A DNA stretch of 64,000 nt from Glycomyces niveus (GTDB taxonomy: Bacteria > Actinomycetota > Actinomycetes > Mycobacteriales > Micromonosporaceae), in assembly GCF_017592475.1 (NCBI RefSeq), contig NZ_JAGFNP010000005.1, positions 62,001-126,000 on the forward strand. Direction: 5' to 3'. Shown piece by piece: positions 1-10,495 of this stretch. Made by a program: the position numbers and the translations under genes. The notes under the pieces were generated by a model. That model worked only from the letters and a program-made list of their open reading frames with translations. It made no database searches and was not told where the DNA came from. Each line of letters starts with the position of its first letter. The stretch's first letter is position 1.

Positions 1-1
1 C

Positions 2-94
2 GAACGCGGCGAACTCCGCACCGCCGACACCACCGAACTCGCCCGCGACCTCGCCGCCGCCAGCGCGAACCTCCGGGAGGCCCGCGATGCCTGA
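2..94 (+). CDS. C-terminal end of an upstream gene (partial)
   Basis: The reading frame starting at base 2 stays open for 30 codons and ends in TGA at 92-94, overlapping the next gene start (ATG at 87) by 8 bases. The visible tail is Ala/Leu/Glu/Arg-rich and helical, with no diagnostic motif. Tight translational overlap with a xanthine dehydrogenase Mo subunit suggests the missing gene is a partner subunit (FAD or 2Fe-2S), but that is inference from position only. Confidence 0.55.
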   Translation, partial: ERGELRTADTTELARDLAAASANLREARDA

Positions 95-2357
95 ACCCGC
101 CGCGAACACCTTCGCGCCCCCGCAGACTCCGACCCCGCCGACAAGGGCAGCCGGCGGGGTCGGGACCCCACGCCCCGGAGGCGTCGGGTCCAGCCCCACC
201 CGCCCCGACGCCGAAGCGAAGGTCAACGGCGCCTTCGACTACGCCTCCGACCTCGAATTCCCCGGCATGCTCTGGGGCCACACCCTCCGCAGCCCCCACC
301 CCCGCGCCCGCATCCGCGCCATCGACCCGGCCGCCGCCCTCGCCATGCCCGGCGTCGCCGCCGTCCTCACCGCCGCCGACGTCCCCGGAAAACGCCACTA
401 CGGGCTCATCGAGGCCGACCAGCCCGTGCTCGCCCTCGACGAAGTCAACTACCAGGGCGAACCGGTCGCGATCATCGCCGCCGACACCCTCGACCTCGCC
501 CGCCTCGCCGCCGCGGCCGTCGCCGTCGACTACGAGGTCCTCGAACCCCGCTGCGACCCCGAGGCCGCCGTCGAAGCGGGCGACTACTTCCGGTACCAGC
601 CCGTGCGCCTCGGCGACCCCGACGCGCAGCAACCCGCCGCCGTCGTCACCCGCGAATACGTCGTCGGCATGCAGGACCAGGCGCCGCTCGGCCCCGAATC
701 CGGGATCGCCGTGCCCGCCCTCGACGGCGGCGTGGAACTGTACGTCGCCACCCAATGGGTCCACGCCGACCTCGAGCAGCTCGCGCCCTGCCTCGGCCTC
801 GAACCCGACCGCGTCCACATGGCGATCGCCGGGATCGGCGGCGCGTTCGGCGCCCGCGAAGACCTCTCCGTCCAGGTCCACATGGCGATGCTCGCGCTGG
901 CGACCGGCCGCGCGGTGAAGATGATGTACGACCGCGCGGAGTCCTTCGTCGGCCATGTGCACCGCCACCCGGCCCGGATGCGCTACGAGCACGCCGCCGA
1001 CGCCGACGGGAGGCTCCTCTATGTGAAGGCCCGCATCGTGCTCGACGGCGGCGCGTACGCCTCGACGACCGAGGCCGTGGTCGGCAACGCCGCGTCACTC
1101 GCGGTGGGGCCCTACGAGGTCGAGCACGTGACCGTCGACGCGTGGGGCGCGCGCACGAACAACCCGCCGTGCGGGGCGATGCGCGGGTTCGGCGGCGTCC
1201 AGACCTGCTTCGCCTACGAGTCGCAGATGGACGCGCTCGCCGAGGCGCTCGGCCTGGACCCGCTCGAGTTCCGGCGCCGCAACGCGGTCGCCCAGGGCTC
1301 CAAGCTCATCACCGGGCAGGTCGTCGACGCGTACGACCCGGGCCGGGCCGACCGCGGGCGGCCGTTCTCGCCGCTCGCCGACATGCTCGGCCGCGTCAAG
1401 GACATCCCGGTCCCGGCGGTGCCGGTCGGCCGCGACATCGTCGACCTGCCGGGCGGCACCGGCAACACGACGCACGGCGAGGGCGTGCGGCGCGGCGTCG
1501 GCTACGGCGTCGGCCTCAAGAACGTCTGCTACTCCGAAGGGTTCGACGACTACTCGACCGCGAGCGTGCGGCTCGAACTCGTCGACGGCGCGACGGTCGC
1601 TTATCTGCACACCGCCGCCGCCGAAGTGGGGCAGGGGCATTGGAGCCTGCAGGCGCAGATCGCCCGCACCGAGCTCGGGGTCGACCGGGTCGAGCTGCTG
1701 CCGAACGACACGAAGGCCGGCTCGGCCGGGTCTTCGTCGGCGTCGCGCCAGTCGTACATGACCGGCGGCGCGGTGAAGGCCGCGTGCGAGGCCGTGCGCG
1801 AACTCTGGCGGGACCGCGACCTCGCGGACGGCCCGATCGAGGCGACCCGCGTGTTCCGCCACCGCGCCACGAAGCCCATGGACCCCGTTACGGGCCAGGG
1901 CGAATCGCACGTCCAGCTCGCCCTGTGCGTACACCGCGCCACTGTGGACGTCGACGTGGAGCTCGGGCTCGTGAAGGTCGTCGACCTGACGTGCGTGCAG
2001 GACGTCGGGAAGATCATGAACCCGGTCGCGCTCGAAGGCCAGATCCACGGCGGCTCCGCGCAGGGCCTCGGCCTGGCGGTCATGGAGGAGATGATCACCC
2101 GGGACGGGCGCGTCATGAACGCCTCCTTCACCGACTACCTCATCCCCACGATCCTCGACATGCCGCGCATGCGGCTGCGCATCGTCGAGAACGCCGATCC
2201 CGAAGCGCCCTACGGACTCCGCGGGGCGGGCGAGCCGCCGACGCTCTCCTCGACGCCCGCGATCGTCGCCGCGATCCGCGACGCGACCGGCCTACCGCTC
2301 AACCAGATCCCGGTCAGGCCCGAGCACCTGACCGCCCACTTCGGGAGGCAGCCATGA
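87..2357 (+). CDS. Xanthine dehydrogenase, molybdopterin-binding large subunit
   Basis: Hydroxylates hypoxanthine/xanthine to urate at a molybdopterin centre, in the cytoplasm, together with FAD and 2Fe-2S subunits. The 756-residue length fits the stand-alone Mo subunit. After a Pro/Gly-rich, non-conserved stretch of about 45 residues comes the aldehyde-oxidase a/b hammerhead domain ([22 protein letters not shown]), then the Mo-binding domain with [20 protein letters not shown] and, near residue 716, [10 protein letters not shown], whose Glu is the family's catalytic base. Its stop overlaps the xdhC start (ATGA), so the two are translationally coupled. Downstream allantoinase and allantoicase make purine catabolism the likely role. 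Exact substrate preference within the xanthine dehydrogenase/aldehyde oxidase family cannot be read from sequence alone. Confidence 0.88.
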   Translation: MPEPAANTFAPPQTPTPPTRAAGGVGTPRPGGVGSSPTRPDAEAKVNGAFDYASDLEFPGMLWGHTLRSPHPRARIRAIDPAAALAMPGVAAVLTAADVPGKRHYGLIEADQPVLALDEVNYQGEPVAIIAADTLDLARLAAAAVAVDYEVLEPRCDPEAAVEAGDYFRYQPVRLGDPDAQQPAAVVTREYVVGMQDQAPLGPESGIAVPALDGGVELYVATQWVHADLEQLAPCLGLEPDRVHMAIAGIGGAFGAREDLSVQVHMAMLALATGRAVKMMYDRAESFVGHVHRHPARMRYEHAADADGRLLYVKARIVLDGGAYASTTEAVVGNAASLAVGPYEVEHVTVDAWGARTNNPPCGAMRGFGGVQTCFAYESQMDALAEALGLDPLEFRRRNAVAQGSKLITGQVVDAYDPGRADRGRPFSPLADMLGRVKDIPVPAVPVGRDIVDLPGGTGNTTHGEGVRRGVGYGVGLKNVCYSEGFDDYSTASVRLELVDGATVAYLHTAAAEVGQGHWSLQAQIARTELGVDRVELLPNDTKAGSAGSSSASRQSYMTGGAVKAACEAVRELWRDRDLADGPIEATRVFRHRATKPMDPVTGQGESHVQLALCVHRATVDVDVELGLVKVVDLTCVQDVGKIMNPVALEGQIHGGSAQGLGLAVMEEMITRDGRVMNASFTDYLIPTILDMPRMRLRIVENADPEAPYGLRGAGEPPTLSSTPAIVAAIRDATGLPLNQIPVRPEHLTAHFGRQP

Positions 2358-3373
2358 GGGACATCGCCGCGACACTTCGCGCCTGGATGCAGGACGGGAA
2401 GCCGTTCGCGCTCGCCTCAGTCGTCGGCACCACCGGCTCCTCGCCGCGACCGCTGGGCACCGCGCTCGCCGTCGACGGCGAGGGGACCGCGGTGGGCGGC
2501 GTGTCGGGCGGCTGCGTCGAGGCGGCCGTGTACACGCGCTGCCAGGAGGTCCTCGAGACCGGTGCGGCCGTGACGGACTCGTTCGGCTCCACCGAGGAGG
2601 AGCGGTTCTTCCTGGGCATCACGTGCGAGGGCTCGATGGACGTGCTCTCGGTCAGGGTCGAACCGGGCGACACCGCGATCGCCGCCGCCCTCGACGCGAT
2701 CCTCGCGGGCGAGGCGGTCTCGCTCGTGCGCGCCGTGGACGGCCACGACCTCGGCGCCGCGGTCGCGATCAGCGCCGACGGGTTCACCGGCCCCCTCGAA
2801 CTCGGCGCGATCGACCTGCCCGCGACCTCGGGCCGGGTGGGCCGCTTCGCGGTCGAGGTCTACACGCCGCCTCCGGACCTGTTCATCTACGGCGCGGTCG
2901 ACTTCGCGGCGCCGATCGTGCGGATCGCCCGGAGCGTCGGCTTCCGGGTCACCGTGTGCGACGCGAGGCCGGTGTTCGCCACGGAGATCCGCTTCCCCGA
3001 TGCCGATGCGCTCGAGGTGGCGTGGCCGCACCGGCACTTCGAGGGCATCGCGGTGGACGCGAGGACGGCGATCGTGGTCCTCACCCACGACGAGAAGTTC
3101 GACCTGCCGCTGCTGGAACGCGCGCTCGTCTCCGATGCCGGCTACATCGGCGCCCTCGGCTCGCGCGCCACCCACCGCGACCGCCTCGACCGGCTCCGCG
3201 AAGCAGGCGTCGGCGAGGACGCCCTCGCCCGCCTCCGCGCCCCGATCGGCCTCGACCTCAACGGCCGCACCGCCGAAGAGACCGCACTGTCGATCGTCGC
3301 CGAAATCGTGGCCGTCCGCAACGACGCCCGCGCCGGCTTCCTCAAGGAGGCGAAGGGTCCGATCCACCACTGA
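2354..3373 (+). CDS. XdhC-type molybdenum cofactor maturation factor
   Basis: XdhC proteins bind the molybdenum cofactor, help its sulfuration and insert it into xanthine dehydrogenase. This 339-residue protein has the usual two parts: an N-terminal XdhC/CoxI domain with [13 protein letters not shown] and GGVSGGCVE (residues about 20-60), and a C-terminal Rossmann domain with [16 protein letters not shown] and [12 protein letters not shown]. The conserved [13 protein letters not shown] and [13 protein letters not shown] segments are also present. ATG overlaps the stop of the Mo subunit by four bases, which strongly links it to that enzyme. No RBS is needed beyond the GGAGGCAGCC just upstream. 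Confidence 0.9.
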   Translation: MRDIAATLRAWMQDGKPFALASVVGTTGSSPRPLGTALAVDGEGTAVGGVSGGCVEAAVYTRCQEVLETGAAVTDSFGSTEEERFFLGITCEGSMDVLSVRVEPGDTAIAAALDAILAGEAVSLVRAVDGHDLGAAVAISADGFTGPLELGAIDLPATSGRVGRFAVEVYTPPPDLFIYGAVDFAAPIVRIARSVGFRVTVCDARPVFATEIRFPDADALEVAWPHRHFEGIAVDARTAIVVLTHDEKFDLPLLERALVSDAGYIGALGSRATHRDRLDRLREAGVGEDALARLRAPIGLDLNGRTAEETALSIVAEIVAVRNDARAGFLKEAKGPIHH

Positions 3374-3583
3374 GCGGAGGCAGCGCCGCCGAGCATCGGC
3401 GACCGGCGCACCGCTCGCAGCGGCAACGCCACCGACCCGAGGAAACCGCGAACCGCGGCTCGAACCGCACCGGCGTCGGCACCGGAGGAGCCGCCGCGAT
3501 CGGGGCGGCAGCGGCGACCGGGCCGCCAAGGCGCTCACCGCCGCTGAAACGGCCACCCGAATCCGATACCGAAGGAGCCAACG

Positions 3584-3976
3584 ATGGTCCACATGTTCCT
3601 CAACGGAGGCGGCATGAAAGGCGGCAACCTCCACCACCTCATCGGCGGCGCGCCCTTCGTCGGCCCCGCGAAGACGCTGCCGATCTACCGCCTGCATTCA
3701 GTCGGCGACGACCATCCAGCGCTCCAGCTCGCGCCCGAAGGCGAAGGCGCGGCGATCGAAGGCGAGCTCTACGACATCGACCTCGCCGTCCTGCGCACCT
3801 CCCTCCTGCCGGCCGAACCGGCCGACCTCGAACTCGGCGTCGTCGGCATGGCCGACGGCACCGAAGCGCTCGGTATGCGGCTGCGCGACGACTGCGCCGC
3901 CCTCCCCGAACTCATCGACATCACCGCCCACGGCTCCTGGCGCGCCTACCGCGCCGCGAAAGCCGAGGCCTCATGA
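3584..3976 (+). CDS. Allophanate hydrolase C-terminal-like (AtzF_C) free-standing protein
   Basis: The 130-residue protein has the pattern of the small C-terminal domain of allophanate hydrolases (AtzF/DUR1 type, gamma-glutamylcyclotransferase-like fold): [48 protein letters not shown] and an [12 protein letters not shown] end. No amidase domain is encoded next to it, so it is a separate polypeptide. AAGGAG at 3573-3578 sets the start. Flanked by xdhC and allantoinase on the same strand, it probably takes part in ureide/allophanate metabolism, perhaps as a subunit or a cyclotransferase-like enzyme. Its reaction is unproven. Confidence 0.7.
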   Translation: MVHMFLNGGGMKGGNLHHLIGGAPFVGPAKTLPIYRLHSVGDDHPALQLAPEGEGAAIEGELYDIDLAVLRTSLLPAEPADLELGVVGMADGTEALGMRLRDDCAALPELIDITAHGSWRAYRAAKAEAS

Positions 3977-4287
3977 ACCGCCCGCACCGCCGCAGGGAGC
4001 CGCACCGGCGCATGGAACCGCTCGGCCGGTCGCAAGGCGCGGCCCGAGGCCCGCTTCTGCGCGGTCGCGTTGCGCCGCACCGGTTCGGCGACCGCTGCGA
4101 GCCGGCAGCGGTCCGCGCCGCCGGCAGCGCTCCAACCCGAGGGCGCGCCCGCCCCCGATCGCCAGGCGCCCATCGGACGGGCCCACCGCACCGGAACCGC
4201 GCGGTGCCGCCCGAACCGCGCTTGCCTTCGCGATCGCCGCCCGCCCCTCCCTCTCCTCTCGTATCCATTCGAGCACCTGGAGTCACC
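3977..4287 (+). other. 311-base spacer without a gene
   Basis: GC-rich, weakly repetitive sequence between the AtzF_C-like gene and allantoinase. Frames are open on both strands, but none has a credible start with an RBS or a recognisable protein. Only the last bases matter: GGAG at 4279-4282 is the allantoinase RBS. No clear terminator or promoter was found. Confidence 0.5.
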
Positions 4288-5673
4288 ATGATGACCGACC
4301 CCTACGACATCGCCGCTCCTGTCGTCTACGACCTGGTGCTCCGCTCCCGCCGGACCGTGCTTCCCGACGGTGAGCGGCCCGCCGCCGTCGCCGTTGCGGG
4401 CGAGCGCATCGCGGTCATCGGCGGCTACGACGAACCGATCCCGGCGCACCGCACCGAGGACCTCGGCGACCTCGTGCTCATGCCCGGCCTCGTCGACACG
4501 CACGTCCACGTCAACGAACCCGGCCGCACCGAATGGGAGGGCTTCGCCACCGCCACCCGCGCCGCCGCCGCGGGCGGGGTCACCACCATCGTCGACATGC
4601 CCCTCAACAGCCTCCCGCCGACCGTCGACACCGCCGCCCTCGCCGCCAAGCGCGCCGCCGCCGCAGACCGGCTCTGGGTCGACACCGGCTTCTGGGGCGG
4701 CGCGGTCCCCGGCAACGACCCCGACCGCAAGGCCCTCCACGACGCCGGCGTCTTCGGCTTCAAATGCTTCACGGCCCCTTCCGGAGTCGACGAGTTCCCG
4801 CCCCTCGACACCGCCGGACTCCACCGCGCCTGCGCCACGGTCGCCGCCCTCGACGCCCTCCTCCTCGTCCACGCCGAAGACCCCGCCCATCTCCACGACA
4901 CCCCGCCGGCAGTGCAAATCGACGGCTCGCAAGCGTCGCCGAAGGGGGACTTCGACCGGTTCCTCGCCACCCGGCCCCCCGAAGCCGAGACCAGCGCGAT
5001 CCGCGAGGTCATCGCCGCCGCCCGTGCGACCGGCGCGCGCGTCCACGTCCTCCACCTCGCCGCCGCCGAAGCCCTCGCCGACATCGCCGCCGCCAAACGC
5101 GACGGCGTCCGCATCACCGCCGAGACCTGCCCGCACTACCTCACCCTCGCCGCCGAACGCGTCCCCGACGGCGACACCGCCTTCAAATGCTGCCCGCCGA
5201 TCCGCGGCGAAGCGAACCGCGAAGCGCTCTGGGAGGGACTCCTCAACGGCCGCATCGACATCGTCGTCTCCGACCACTCGCCCAGCCCGCCCGGCATGAA
5301 GACCGGCGACTTCGCCACCGCCTGGGGCGGCATCGCCTCCCTCCAGCTCGGCCTCCCGGTGATGTGGACCGAGGCGCGCCGGCGCGGCCTCGCGCCCGCC
5401 GACCTCACCCGCTGGATGAGCACCGGCCCCGCCGAACTCGTGGGCCTCGACCGCAAGGGCCGCATCCGGACCGGCGCCGACGCCGACCTCGTCGCCTTCG
5501 ACCCCGAGCACGCGTGGACCGTCCGCGCCGCCGACCTCCTCCACCGCCACCCCGTGACCCCGTACGACGGCGCGACCCTCACCGGCAAGGTCGTCTCGAC
5601 CTGGCTGCGCGGCGCACCCGTCGACACCGACGCGGCCCCCCGCGGCCGCCGACTGCGAAGGAGCCCCCGATGA
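4288..5673 (+). CDS. allB: Allantoinase
   Basis: Opens the hydantoin ring of allantoin to give allantoate (urate breakdown). The 461-residue length and motifs fit the cyclic amidohydrolase family: metal ligands in [22 protein letters not shown], the carboxylated-lysine region [10 protein letters not shown], the His ligands in LLVHAED and [10 protein letters not shown], the TAETCPHYL segment and the Asp of VVSDHSPS. Two ATGs (4288, 4291) lie behind GGAG at 4279-4282; either could be used, and the second has the more usual spacing. The stop overlaps the ATG of allantoicase (ATGA), so the pair is coupled. Dihydropyrimidinase-type substrates are less likely given the allantoicase next door. Confidence 0.92.
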   Translation: MMTDPYDIAAPVVYDLVLRSRRTVLPDGERPAAVAVAGERIAVIGGYDEPIPAHRTEDLGDLVLMPGLVDTHVHVNEPGRTEWEGFATATRAAAAGGVTTIVDMPLNSLPPTVDTAALAAKRAAAADRLWVDTGFWGGAVPGNDPDRKALHDAGVFGFKCFTAPSGVDEFPPLDTAGLHRACATVAALDALLLVHAEDPAHLHDTPPAVQIDGSQASPKGDFDRFLATRPPEAETSAIREVIAAARATGARVHVLHLAAAEALADIAAAKRDGVRITAETCPHYLTLAAERVPDGDTAFKCCPPIRGEANREALWEGLLNGRIDIVVSDHSPSPPGMKTGDFATAWGGIASLQLGLPVMWTEARRRGLAPADLTRWMSTGPAELVGLDRKGRIRTGADADLVAFDPEHAWTVRAADLLHRHPVTPYDGATLTGKVVSTWLRGAPVDTDAAPRGRRLRRSPR

Positions 5674-6713
5674 ACGGCGTCCAGCCCGAACCCCCCGACC
5701 CCGCGAGCCCGGACGACTGGCGGGCCCTGCCCGACCTCGCCGCCCGCGCCCTCGGCGGCGCCGTGCTCGCCGCCAACGACGACTCCTTCGCCGAGAAGGA
5801 GAACCTCATCCGCCCCTACCCCGTCCTCCACCAGCCCCGCACCTTCGGCCACAAGGGACAGCTCTACGACGGCTGGGAGACCCGCCGCCGCCGCGACAGC
5901 GGCACTGGCGACGGCGGCGGCCACGACTGGGCGATCATCCGCCTCGGCGCCCCCGGCACCGTCGCCGGCATCGTCGTCGACACCGCCTACTTCACCGGCA
6001 ACTACCCGCCCCGCGTCTCCGTCGACGCCTGCCGCGCCGACGGCCACCCCGGCCTCACCGAGATCCTCGACGCCGACTGGCGCCCCCTCGTACCCGTGTC
6101 AGACGCCAAGGGCGACAGCGTGAACGAATACGCCGTCCAGGACACCCGCCGCTGCACCCACGTCCGCCTCAACATGCACCCCGACGGCGGCATCGCCCGC
6201 CTCCGCGTCCACGGCACCCCCGTGCCCGACCCGGCCGGCTTCGCCGACCTCCCCCTCGACCTCGCCGCACTCGCCAACGGCGCCAACATCAGCGGCGCCT
6301 CGAACGCCTTCTACTCCAACCCCGTCGGCGCGATCATGCCCGGCCTGCCCACCAGCCAGGCCGACGGCTGGGAGACCGCCCGCCGCCGCGAACCCGGCCA
6401 CGAATGGCTCGACGTGCGCCTCGCCGGACGCGGCGTCATCCGCGTCGCCGAACTCGACACCACCCACCTCAAGCACAACGCCCCCGGCTGGGCCGCGATC
6501 GAAGCCCACGACGGCGACATCGTCTTCGAACTCCTGCCCCGCACCAGACTCCAACCCGACACCCCGCACCGCTTCGTCCTCCCCAACGACCGGCCCGCGA
6601 CCTCGGTGCGGCTCAACATCTACCCCGACGGCGGCATGGCCCGCCTGCGCCTCTACGGCCGCCTCACCGACGAGGCGCTCGCGGCAATGCGACGGCGCTT
6701 CGAGGAGCCGTAG
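5670..6713 (+). CDS. alc: Allantoicase
   Basis: Hydrolyses allantoate to ureidoglycolate and urea. The 347-residue protein is built from two similar jelly-roll halves. This shows as repeated motifs: [10 protein letters not shown] / [28 protein letters not shown] / [12 protein letters not shown] and [18 protein letters not shown] / [24 protein letters not shown] at 5658-5663 gives the start, and the ATG overlaps the allantoinase stop by four bases. It completes a urate-to-ureidoglycolate segment with the upstream genes; ureidoglycolate lyase and urate oxidase are not in the window. Confidence 0.93.
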   Translation: MNGVQPEPPDPASPDDWRALPDLAARALGGAVLAANDDSFAEKENLIRPYPVLHQPRTFGHKGQLYDGWETRRRRDSGTGDGGGHDWAIIRLGAPGTVAGIVVDTAYFTGNYPPRVSVDACRADGHPGLTEILDADWRPLVPVSDAKGDSVNEYAVQDTRRCTHVRLNMHPDGGIARLRVHGTPVPDPAGFADLPLDLAALANGANISGASNAFYSNPVGAIMPGLPTSQADGWETARRREPGHEWLDVRLAGRGVIRVAELDTTHLKHNAPGWAAIEAHDGDIVFELLPRTRLQPDTPHRFVLPNDRPATSVRLNIYPDGGMARLRLYGRLTDEALAAMRRRFEEP

Positions 6714-6728
6714 CGCTATCCTGCGGCG

Positions 6729-7088
6729 ATGACCGAACCCGCAGCGACGCCCACCGAGACCACCGCCGAGGACTTCTTCCGCACCGAGATCCGCGCCGGG
6801 CGCATCGTCAAGACCGAACCGAACACGAAAGCCCGCGTCCCCGCCTACAAGCTCTGGATCGACTTCGGCGACCACGGCGTCAAGCAGTCGAGCGCCCAGA
6901 TCACCGCCCGCTACAGCGCCGAGGAACTGGTGGGGCGCATGGTGGTCGCCGTGACCAACTTCCCGCCGCGGCGCATCGCGGGCTTCAAATCCGAGGTGCT
7001 GGTCCTCGGCGTCCCCGTCGAAGGCACCGATGCAGTCGTGCTGCTGGCCCCCGACGCCGACGTCCCGCTCGGCGCCCGGATCGCCTAA
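6729..7088 (+). CDS. CsaA-like tRNA-binding domain protein
   Basis: Small (119 aa) stand-alone tRNA-binding OB-fold protein of the CsaA/Trbp111 family: EDFFRTEIRAGRIV, YKLWIDFGDHGVKQSSAQITARY, GRMVVAVTNFPPRRIAGFKSEVLVLG and a VLLAPDADVPLGARI end match the family throughout. CsaA in Bacillus has been described as an export-related chaperone; tRNA binding is the ancestral role. It starts 15 bases after allantoicase, so it may be read from the ureide operon, but the function is probably unrelated. It converges on, and overlaps by four bases, the next gene on the opposite strand. Confidence 0.85.
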   Translation: MTEPAATPTETTAEDFFRTEIRAGRIVKTEPNTKARVPAYKLWIDFGDHGVKQSSAQITARYSAEELVGRMVVAVTNFPPRRIAGFKSEVLVLGVPVEGTDAVVLLAPDADVPLGARIA

Positions 7089-7804
7089 GCCCGGATCGCC
7101 GTGTACACCGTGTTGGACGAACGCCCGCCCGTGTAGGGGTTGTCGAACCAGACCCGCTTCGCCTTCACCCCGGCGAAGACCCCCATCAGCACCGTCATGA
7201 ACTCCGGCGCGGGCGGGTCGTCCGACCAGATCGCGAACACGCCCTCCGGCTTCAGGTGCGCGGCCATCGCCCGCAGCCCCTCCTCGGTGTAGAACGCCGC
7301 GTGCGGCGAATGCAGGAACCGGCTGGGGGAGTGGTCGATATCGAGCAGGATCGCGTCGTACTGCCGGCCCGGCCGCTCCGGATCGAACCCCTCGGCGCTC
7401 ATCGCCGCCGCGAAGAAGTCCGCGCACACCAGCCGCACCCGCTCGTCCGCTGCGAGACCCACCGTGTCCGGCAGGAGGTCCCGCTCATGCCAGTCGATGA
7501 CCGCCTCCGAGTACTCGACCACCTGGAGCTCGCGCACCCGCGGATCCTCAAGGGCCGCAAGCGCGGTGTAGCCGAGGCCGAGACCGCCCACGATCACGTC
7601 GAGGTCGCCGTCGGCCGCCACCCGGGCGAGGCCGAGGTGCGAGAGCTCCCGCTCCGCGACGGTGAACAGGCTCGACATCAGGAACTCGTCGTCGAGCTTG
7701 ACCTCGTACACCTCGGCCCGCACCTCAGGGTCGAACCGCCGCCGCAGACTGATCTCGCCCATCGGCGAATCACGCCAGCCCAGTTCCTCGAATCGCATCG
7801 TCAC
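7085..7804 (-). CDS. Spermidine synthase-like SAM-binding protein
   Basis: A 239-residue Rossmann-fold protein of the spermidine synthase/methyltransferase type: VIVGGLGLGYTALAAL is the nucleotide-binding glycine loop, VVEYSEAVIDWH its acidic strand-2 end, YDAILLDIDHSPSRFL the active-site-like strand 4, and LKPEGVFAIWSDDPP strand 5. It is shorter than full polyamine aminopropyltransferases and lacks their N-terminal beta domain, so a methyltransferase or non-polyamine role is possible. GTG at 7804 or ATG at 7798 could start it; neither has a good RBS. The 3' end overlaps the convergent CsaA-like gene. Confidence 0.7.
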   Translation of the reverse strand: MTMRFEELGWRDSPMGEISLRRRFDPEVRAEVYEVKLDDEFLMSSLFTVAERELSHLGLARVAADGDLDVIVGGLGLGYTALAALEDPRVRELQVVEYSEAVIDWHERDLLPDTVGLAADERVRLVCADFFAAAMSAEGFDPERPGRQYDAILLDIDHSPSRFLHSPHAAFYTEEGLRAMAAHLKPEGVFAIWSDDPPAPEFMTVLMGVFAGVKAKRVWFDNPYTGGRSSNTVYTAIRA

Positions 7805-7852
7805 CGCACCATCGAACCATCAAAGGCCCAGCGTGCCGCGACCCGCACCCCG

Positions 7853-8782
7853 CTAATAGCCGTCGGTGACCACGTTCAGGAGCGGCTCGCCCGCCGCGAA
7901 GCGCCGGATCTGGTCGCCCACCCGCGGATACACCCGCTCGATGAACCCGTGGACCGCGCCGCCCACATGCGGCGTCACGATCGCCCCCTCCAAGCCCCAC
8001 AGCTCGTGGCCGGGCGGCAGCGGCTCCGGCTCGGTCACGTCGAGCGCGCACCGCAGCCGCCCCGAAGCGACCTCCGCCGTCAACGCGGCCGTGTCCACGA
8101 TCTTCCCCCGCGCAGCGTTCACCAGCAGCGCGCCGTCCCGCATCCGCGCCAGGAACGCCGCGTCCACCAGGCCCTCGGTCTCCGGCGTCAACGGCACCAT
8201 GACCACCACGACGTCCGCCTCCGGCAGCAGCCCCGGCAGGTCCGCGAGCGTCCCGACCCCCGGCCGCGCCGACCGCGCCACCATCGACACCCTCATGCCC
8301 GAGGCCTCGAACCGGCGCGCCACCGCCGCACCGATCGACCCCGCACCCAGGACCACCGCGGTCTTCCCCGACAGCGTCGTACCCCAGGACACCTCCCACC
8401 TGCCCTCGGACTGGTTGCGGGCGAACACGTCCAACCGCCGCACCGACGCCAGCGCCGCGGCCATCACCCACTCGGCCGTCACCTCCGTGTGCGCGCCCCG
8501 GTTGTTGCACAGCAGCACGCCTTCCGGCACATGCGGCACCCAGTTCTCGACGCCCGCGCTGAGCAGCTGCACCACTTGCAGATTCGGCATGTCCTGCAGC
8601 ACCGGCGGCGTCGAATACGACATGCCCGGCAGCGTCGCCTTCGGCGCCGCGGGCGGCACCAGGAACTCGACGCCTCCCGGGTCGGACGGGAAGTCACCGC
8701 CGTCGTACACCTCGACGACCACACCGTCGGGCACCGGACCGAGCCGGTCGAGCCCGGCCTCATGGGGGATCCAAGCTTTCAT
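7853..8782 (-). CDS. D-2-hydroxyacid dehydrogenase
   Basis: NAD(P)-dependent oxidoreductase of the D-isomer 2-hydroxyacid dehydrogenase family, 309 residues. Visible are the Rossmann loop VVLGAGSIGAAVARRF (about residues 140-155), VVVMVPLTPETEGLVD, LVNAARGKIVDTAAL, VTEPEPLPPGHELW with the catalytic Glu region, and ITPHVGG-like VTPHVGGAVHG with the catalytic His. The family covers 2-hydroxy acid, glyoxylate/hydroxypyruvate and phosphoglycerate dehydrogenases; this short form lacks an ACT domain, so it is not a classical SerA. It lies 48 bases upstream of the spermidine synthase-like gene on the same strand. Substrate unknown. Confidence 0.85.
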   Translation of the reverse strand: MKAWIPHEAGLDRLGPVPDGVVVEVYDGGDFPSDPGGVEFLVPPAAPKATLPGMSYSTPPVLQDMPNLQVVQLLSAGVENWVPHVPEGVLLCNNRGAHTEVTAEWVMAAALASVRRLDVFARNQSEGRWEVSWGTTLSGKTAVVLGAGSIGAAVARRFEASGMRVSMVARSARPGVGTLADLPGLLPEADVVVVMVPLTPETEGLVDAAFLARMRDGALLVNAARGKIVDTAALTAEVASGRLRCALDVTEPEPLPPGHELWGLEGAIVTPHVGGAVHGFIERVYPRVGDQIRRFAAGEPLLNVVTDGY

Positions 8783-8875
8783 GCGGCCATCGTAGGGACC
8801 GCCGCCAGCCGCGCGGCAAGGCCGACCCCGACGCGAGAACCGGTCACAGCCGAACGCCCCCGACCGACGCCGCCC

Positions 8876-10495
8876 TCACCACCCGTTGCGGCGCAGCTCC
8901 AACCGGAACAACGCCCCGCCCTCCGGCGCATCGAGCACCGAGACCCGGCCCTGATGCTCCGACACCACGTCCTGCACGATCGCCAACCCCAGCCCCGCAC
9001 CGCCCTCATCGCGGCTCCGCGACTCGTCGAGCCGCACGAACCGGTCGAAGATCCGCCGCCGCTGCCCCTGCGGCACACCATTGCCGTCATCCGCGACCTC
9101 CAGCCGCACCCACGCCTCGTCAACACCCGCCAACCGCACCGACACGCCCGCCTCCGCATGCCGCTGCGCGTTCGCCAGCAGATTCCCGACCGCCCGCGCC
9201 AAATGCCCGCGCACACCCCACACCGTCAAGTCCTCCTCGACCTCGAGCCGCACCGGCACCCGATCCGTCGCCGCCCGCCGCGCCACCTCCTCCCGCACCA
9301 GCTCTGTGAACGGCACGTCCACATGCGGCGGCCGCTCCCCGGCGTCCAGCCGCGCCAACAGCAGCAGATCGGTGGCCAAGTCCTGCAACCGCGTCACATC
9401 GCCCAGCGTCGCATCCAGATCCAGCAGCTCCGGGTGCTCGCGCGCGATCTCCAACTGCGTCCGCAGGATCGCGAGCGGGCTGCGCAGCTCATGCGAGGCG
9501 TCGGCGACGAACCGCCGCTGCTGCGCCACCGCCGCGTCGAGCGCCGCCAACGTCATGTTCGTGGTCCTCGCCAGGCTGTGGATCTCGTCGCGGCTCGCGG
9601 GCACCGGCACGCGCTGGCTCAGGTCGCCGCCGGTGATCTCGATGAGCTTCGTCTGGATCGCCCGCACCGGCTTGAGGGCGCGACGCACCACTAGCCAGGT
9701 GACCACGGCGACCACGAGCAGCAGCGGCGCCAGCGCCCAGGTCATGGTCGCCTCGACGCTGTTGATCGCCTCCTCTTGGGTGGCAAGGGAAGTGCCGGAG
9801 TAGACGCGGTACTCCGCGCCGTCCGGGGCGGTGGCCGCGAGCGCGGCGAACCGGTAGTGCTCGCCCTCGCCGGGGACGGTCACGGTCTCGAAGGCGATCC
9901 GCGACCCGACCGCGCCGCCGGCGGCCGAGGTCGTCGTCTCGGCCGCGGGCGTCGCTGCGGTGTCGCCGGAGGCGGGGGTGTCATCGTCGTCGTCGGAGTC
10001 GTCGTCGCTGTCGTCGTCCTGGCCGTCGTCATCGTCATCGTCGGACTCGGCGTCGTCGCTCGTCTCGACGGGCGCAGCGGGACTGGTGGTCTCGACGGGG
10101 TCGGGTTCGGGTGCGAAGTCGCCCAGCGCATCGGCGCCCGCGAGGTCGTCGCTGGCCGCGACCACGGTGCCGGCCGCGTCCACGATCTGCACGAGTTCGT
10201 CGTCGTCGGGCAGCTCGATCGCCGAAGGCGCGGTGCCCGAGGCGATCTGACTGGCGACGGACCGGGCGCCGACCTCGGCGGTGAGTTCGGCGCGGCCGAA
10301 GAGGTTGTCGCGCAGGAGCGCCACGACCAGGACCCCGGCGGCGACGAGGGCGACCGCGACCACCAGGGTCGCCCCCAGGGTGGCGCGCGCCCGCACCGAA
10401 TCGGGCCGCCAGAACGGCTTCTTGCCCTCGGCCTTCCGCATGGCCCGCCGGACCTCGGCGCGCAGCGCGCGCGCTTCGCGCTTCGTCCTATCCAC
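8876..10495 (-). CDS. Sensor histidine kinase with poly-Asp extracellular tract
   Basis: Membrane histidine kinase of the OmpR-partner type, 539 residues. TM1 is about 37-61; an extracytoplasmic sensor follows to about 250; TM2 about 252-270; then HAMP (RRALKPVRAIQ...), HisKA with FVADASHELRSPLAIL (phospho-acceptor His335), and an HATPase domain with LLANAQRHAE (N box), VADDGNGVP (G1) and GGAGLGLAIV (G2). Residues about 145-173 of the sensor are almost all Asp with Ser/Thr around them, which is unusual. It starts at GTG 10495, overlapping the regulator stop by eight bases. The poly-Asp loop suggests sensing of cations or cationic peptides, as inference only. Confidence 0.92.
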   Translation of the reverse strand: MDRTKREARALRAEVRRAMRKAEGKKPFWRPDSVRARATLGATLVVAVALVAAGVLVVALLRDNLFGRAELTAEVGARSVASQIASGTAPSAIELPDDDELVQIVDAAGTVVAASDDLAGADALGDFAPEPDPVETTSPAAPVETSDDAESDDDDDDGQDDDSDDDSDDDDDTPASGDTAATPAAETTTSAAGGAVGSRIAFETVTVPGEGEHYRFAALAATAPDGAEYRVYSGTSLATQEEAINSVEATMTWALAPLLLVVAVVTWLVVRRALKPVRAIQTKLIEITGGDLSQRVPVPASRDEIHSLARTTNMTLAALDAAVAQQRRFVADASHELRSPLAILRTQLEIAREHPELLDLDATLGDVTRLQDLATDLLLLARLDAGERPPHVDVPFTELVREEVARRAATDRVPVRLEVEEDLTVWGVRGHLARAVGNLLANAQRHAEAGVSVRLAGVDEAWVRLEVADDGNGVPQGQRRRIFDRFVRLDESRSRDEGGAGLGLAIVQDVVSEHQGRVSVLDAPEGGALFRLELRRNGW

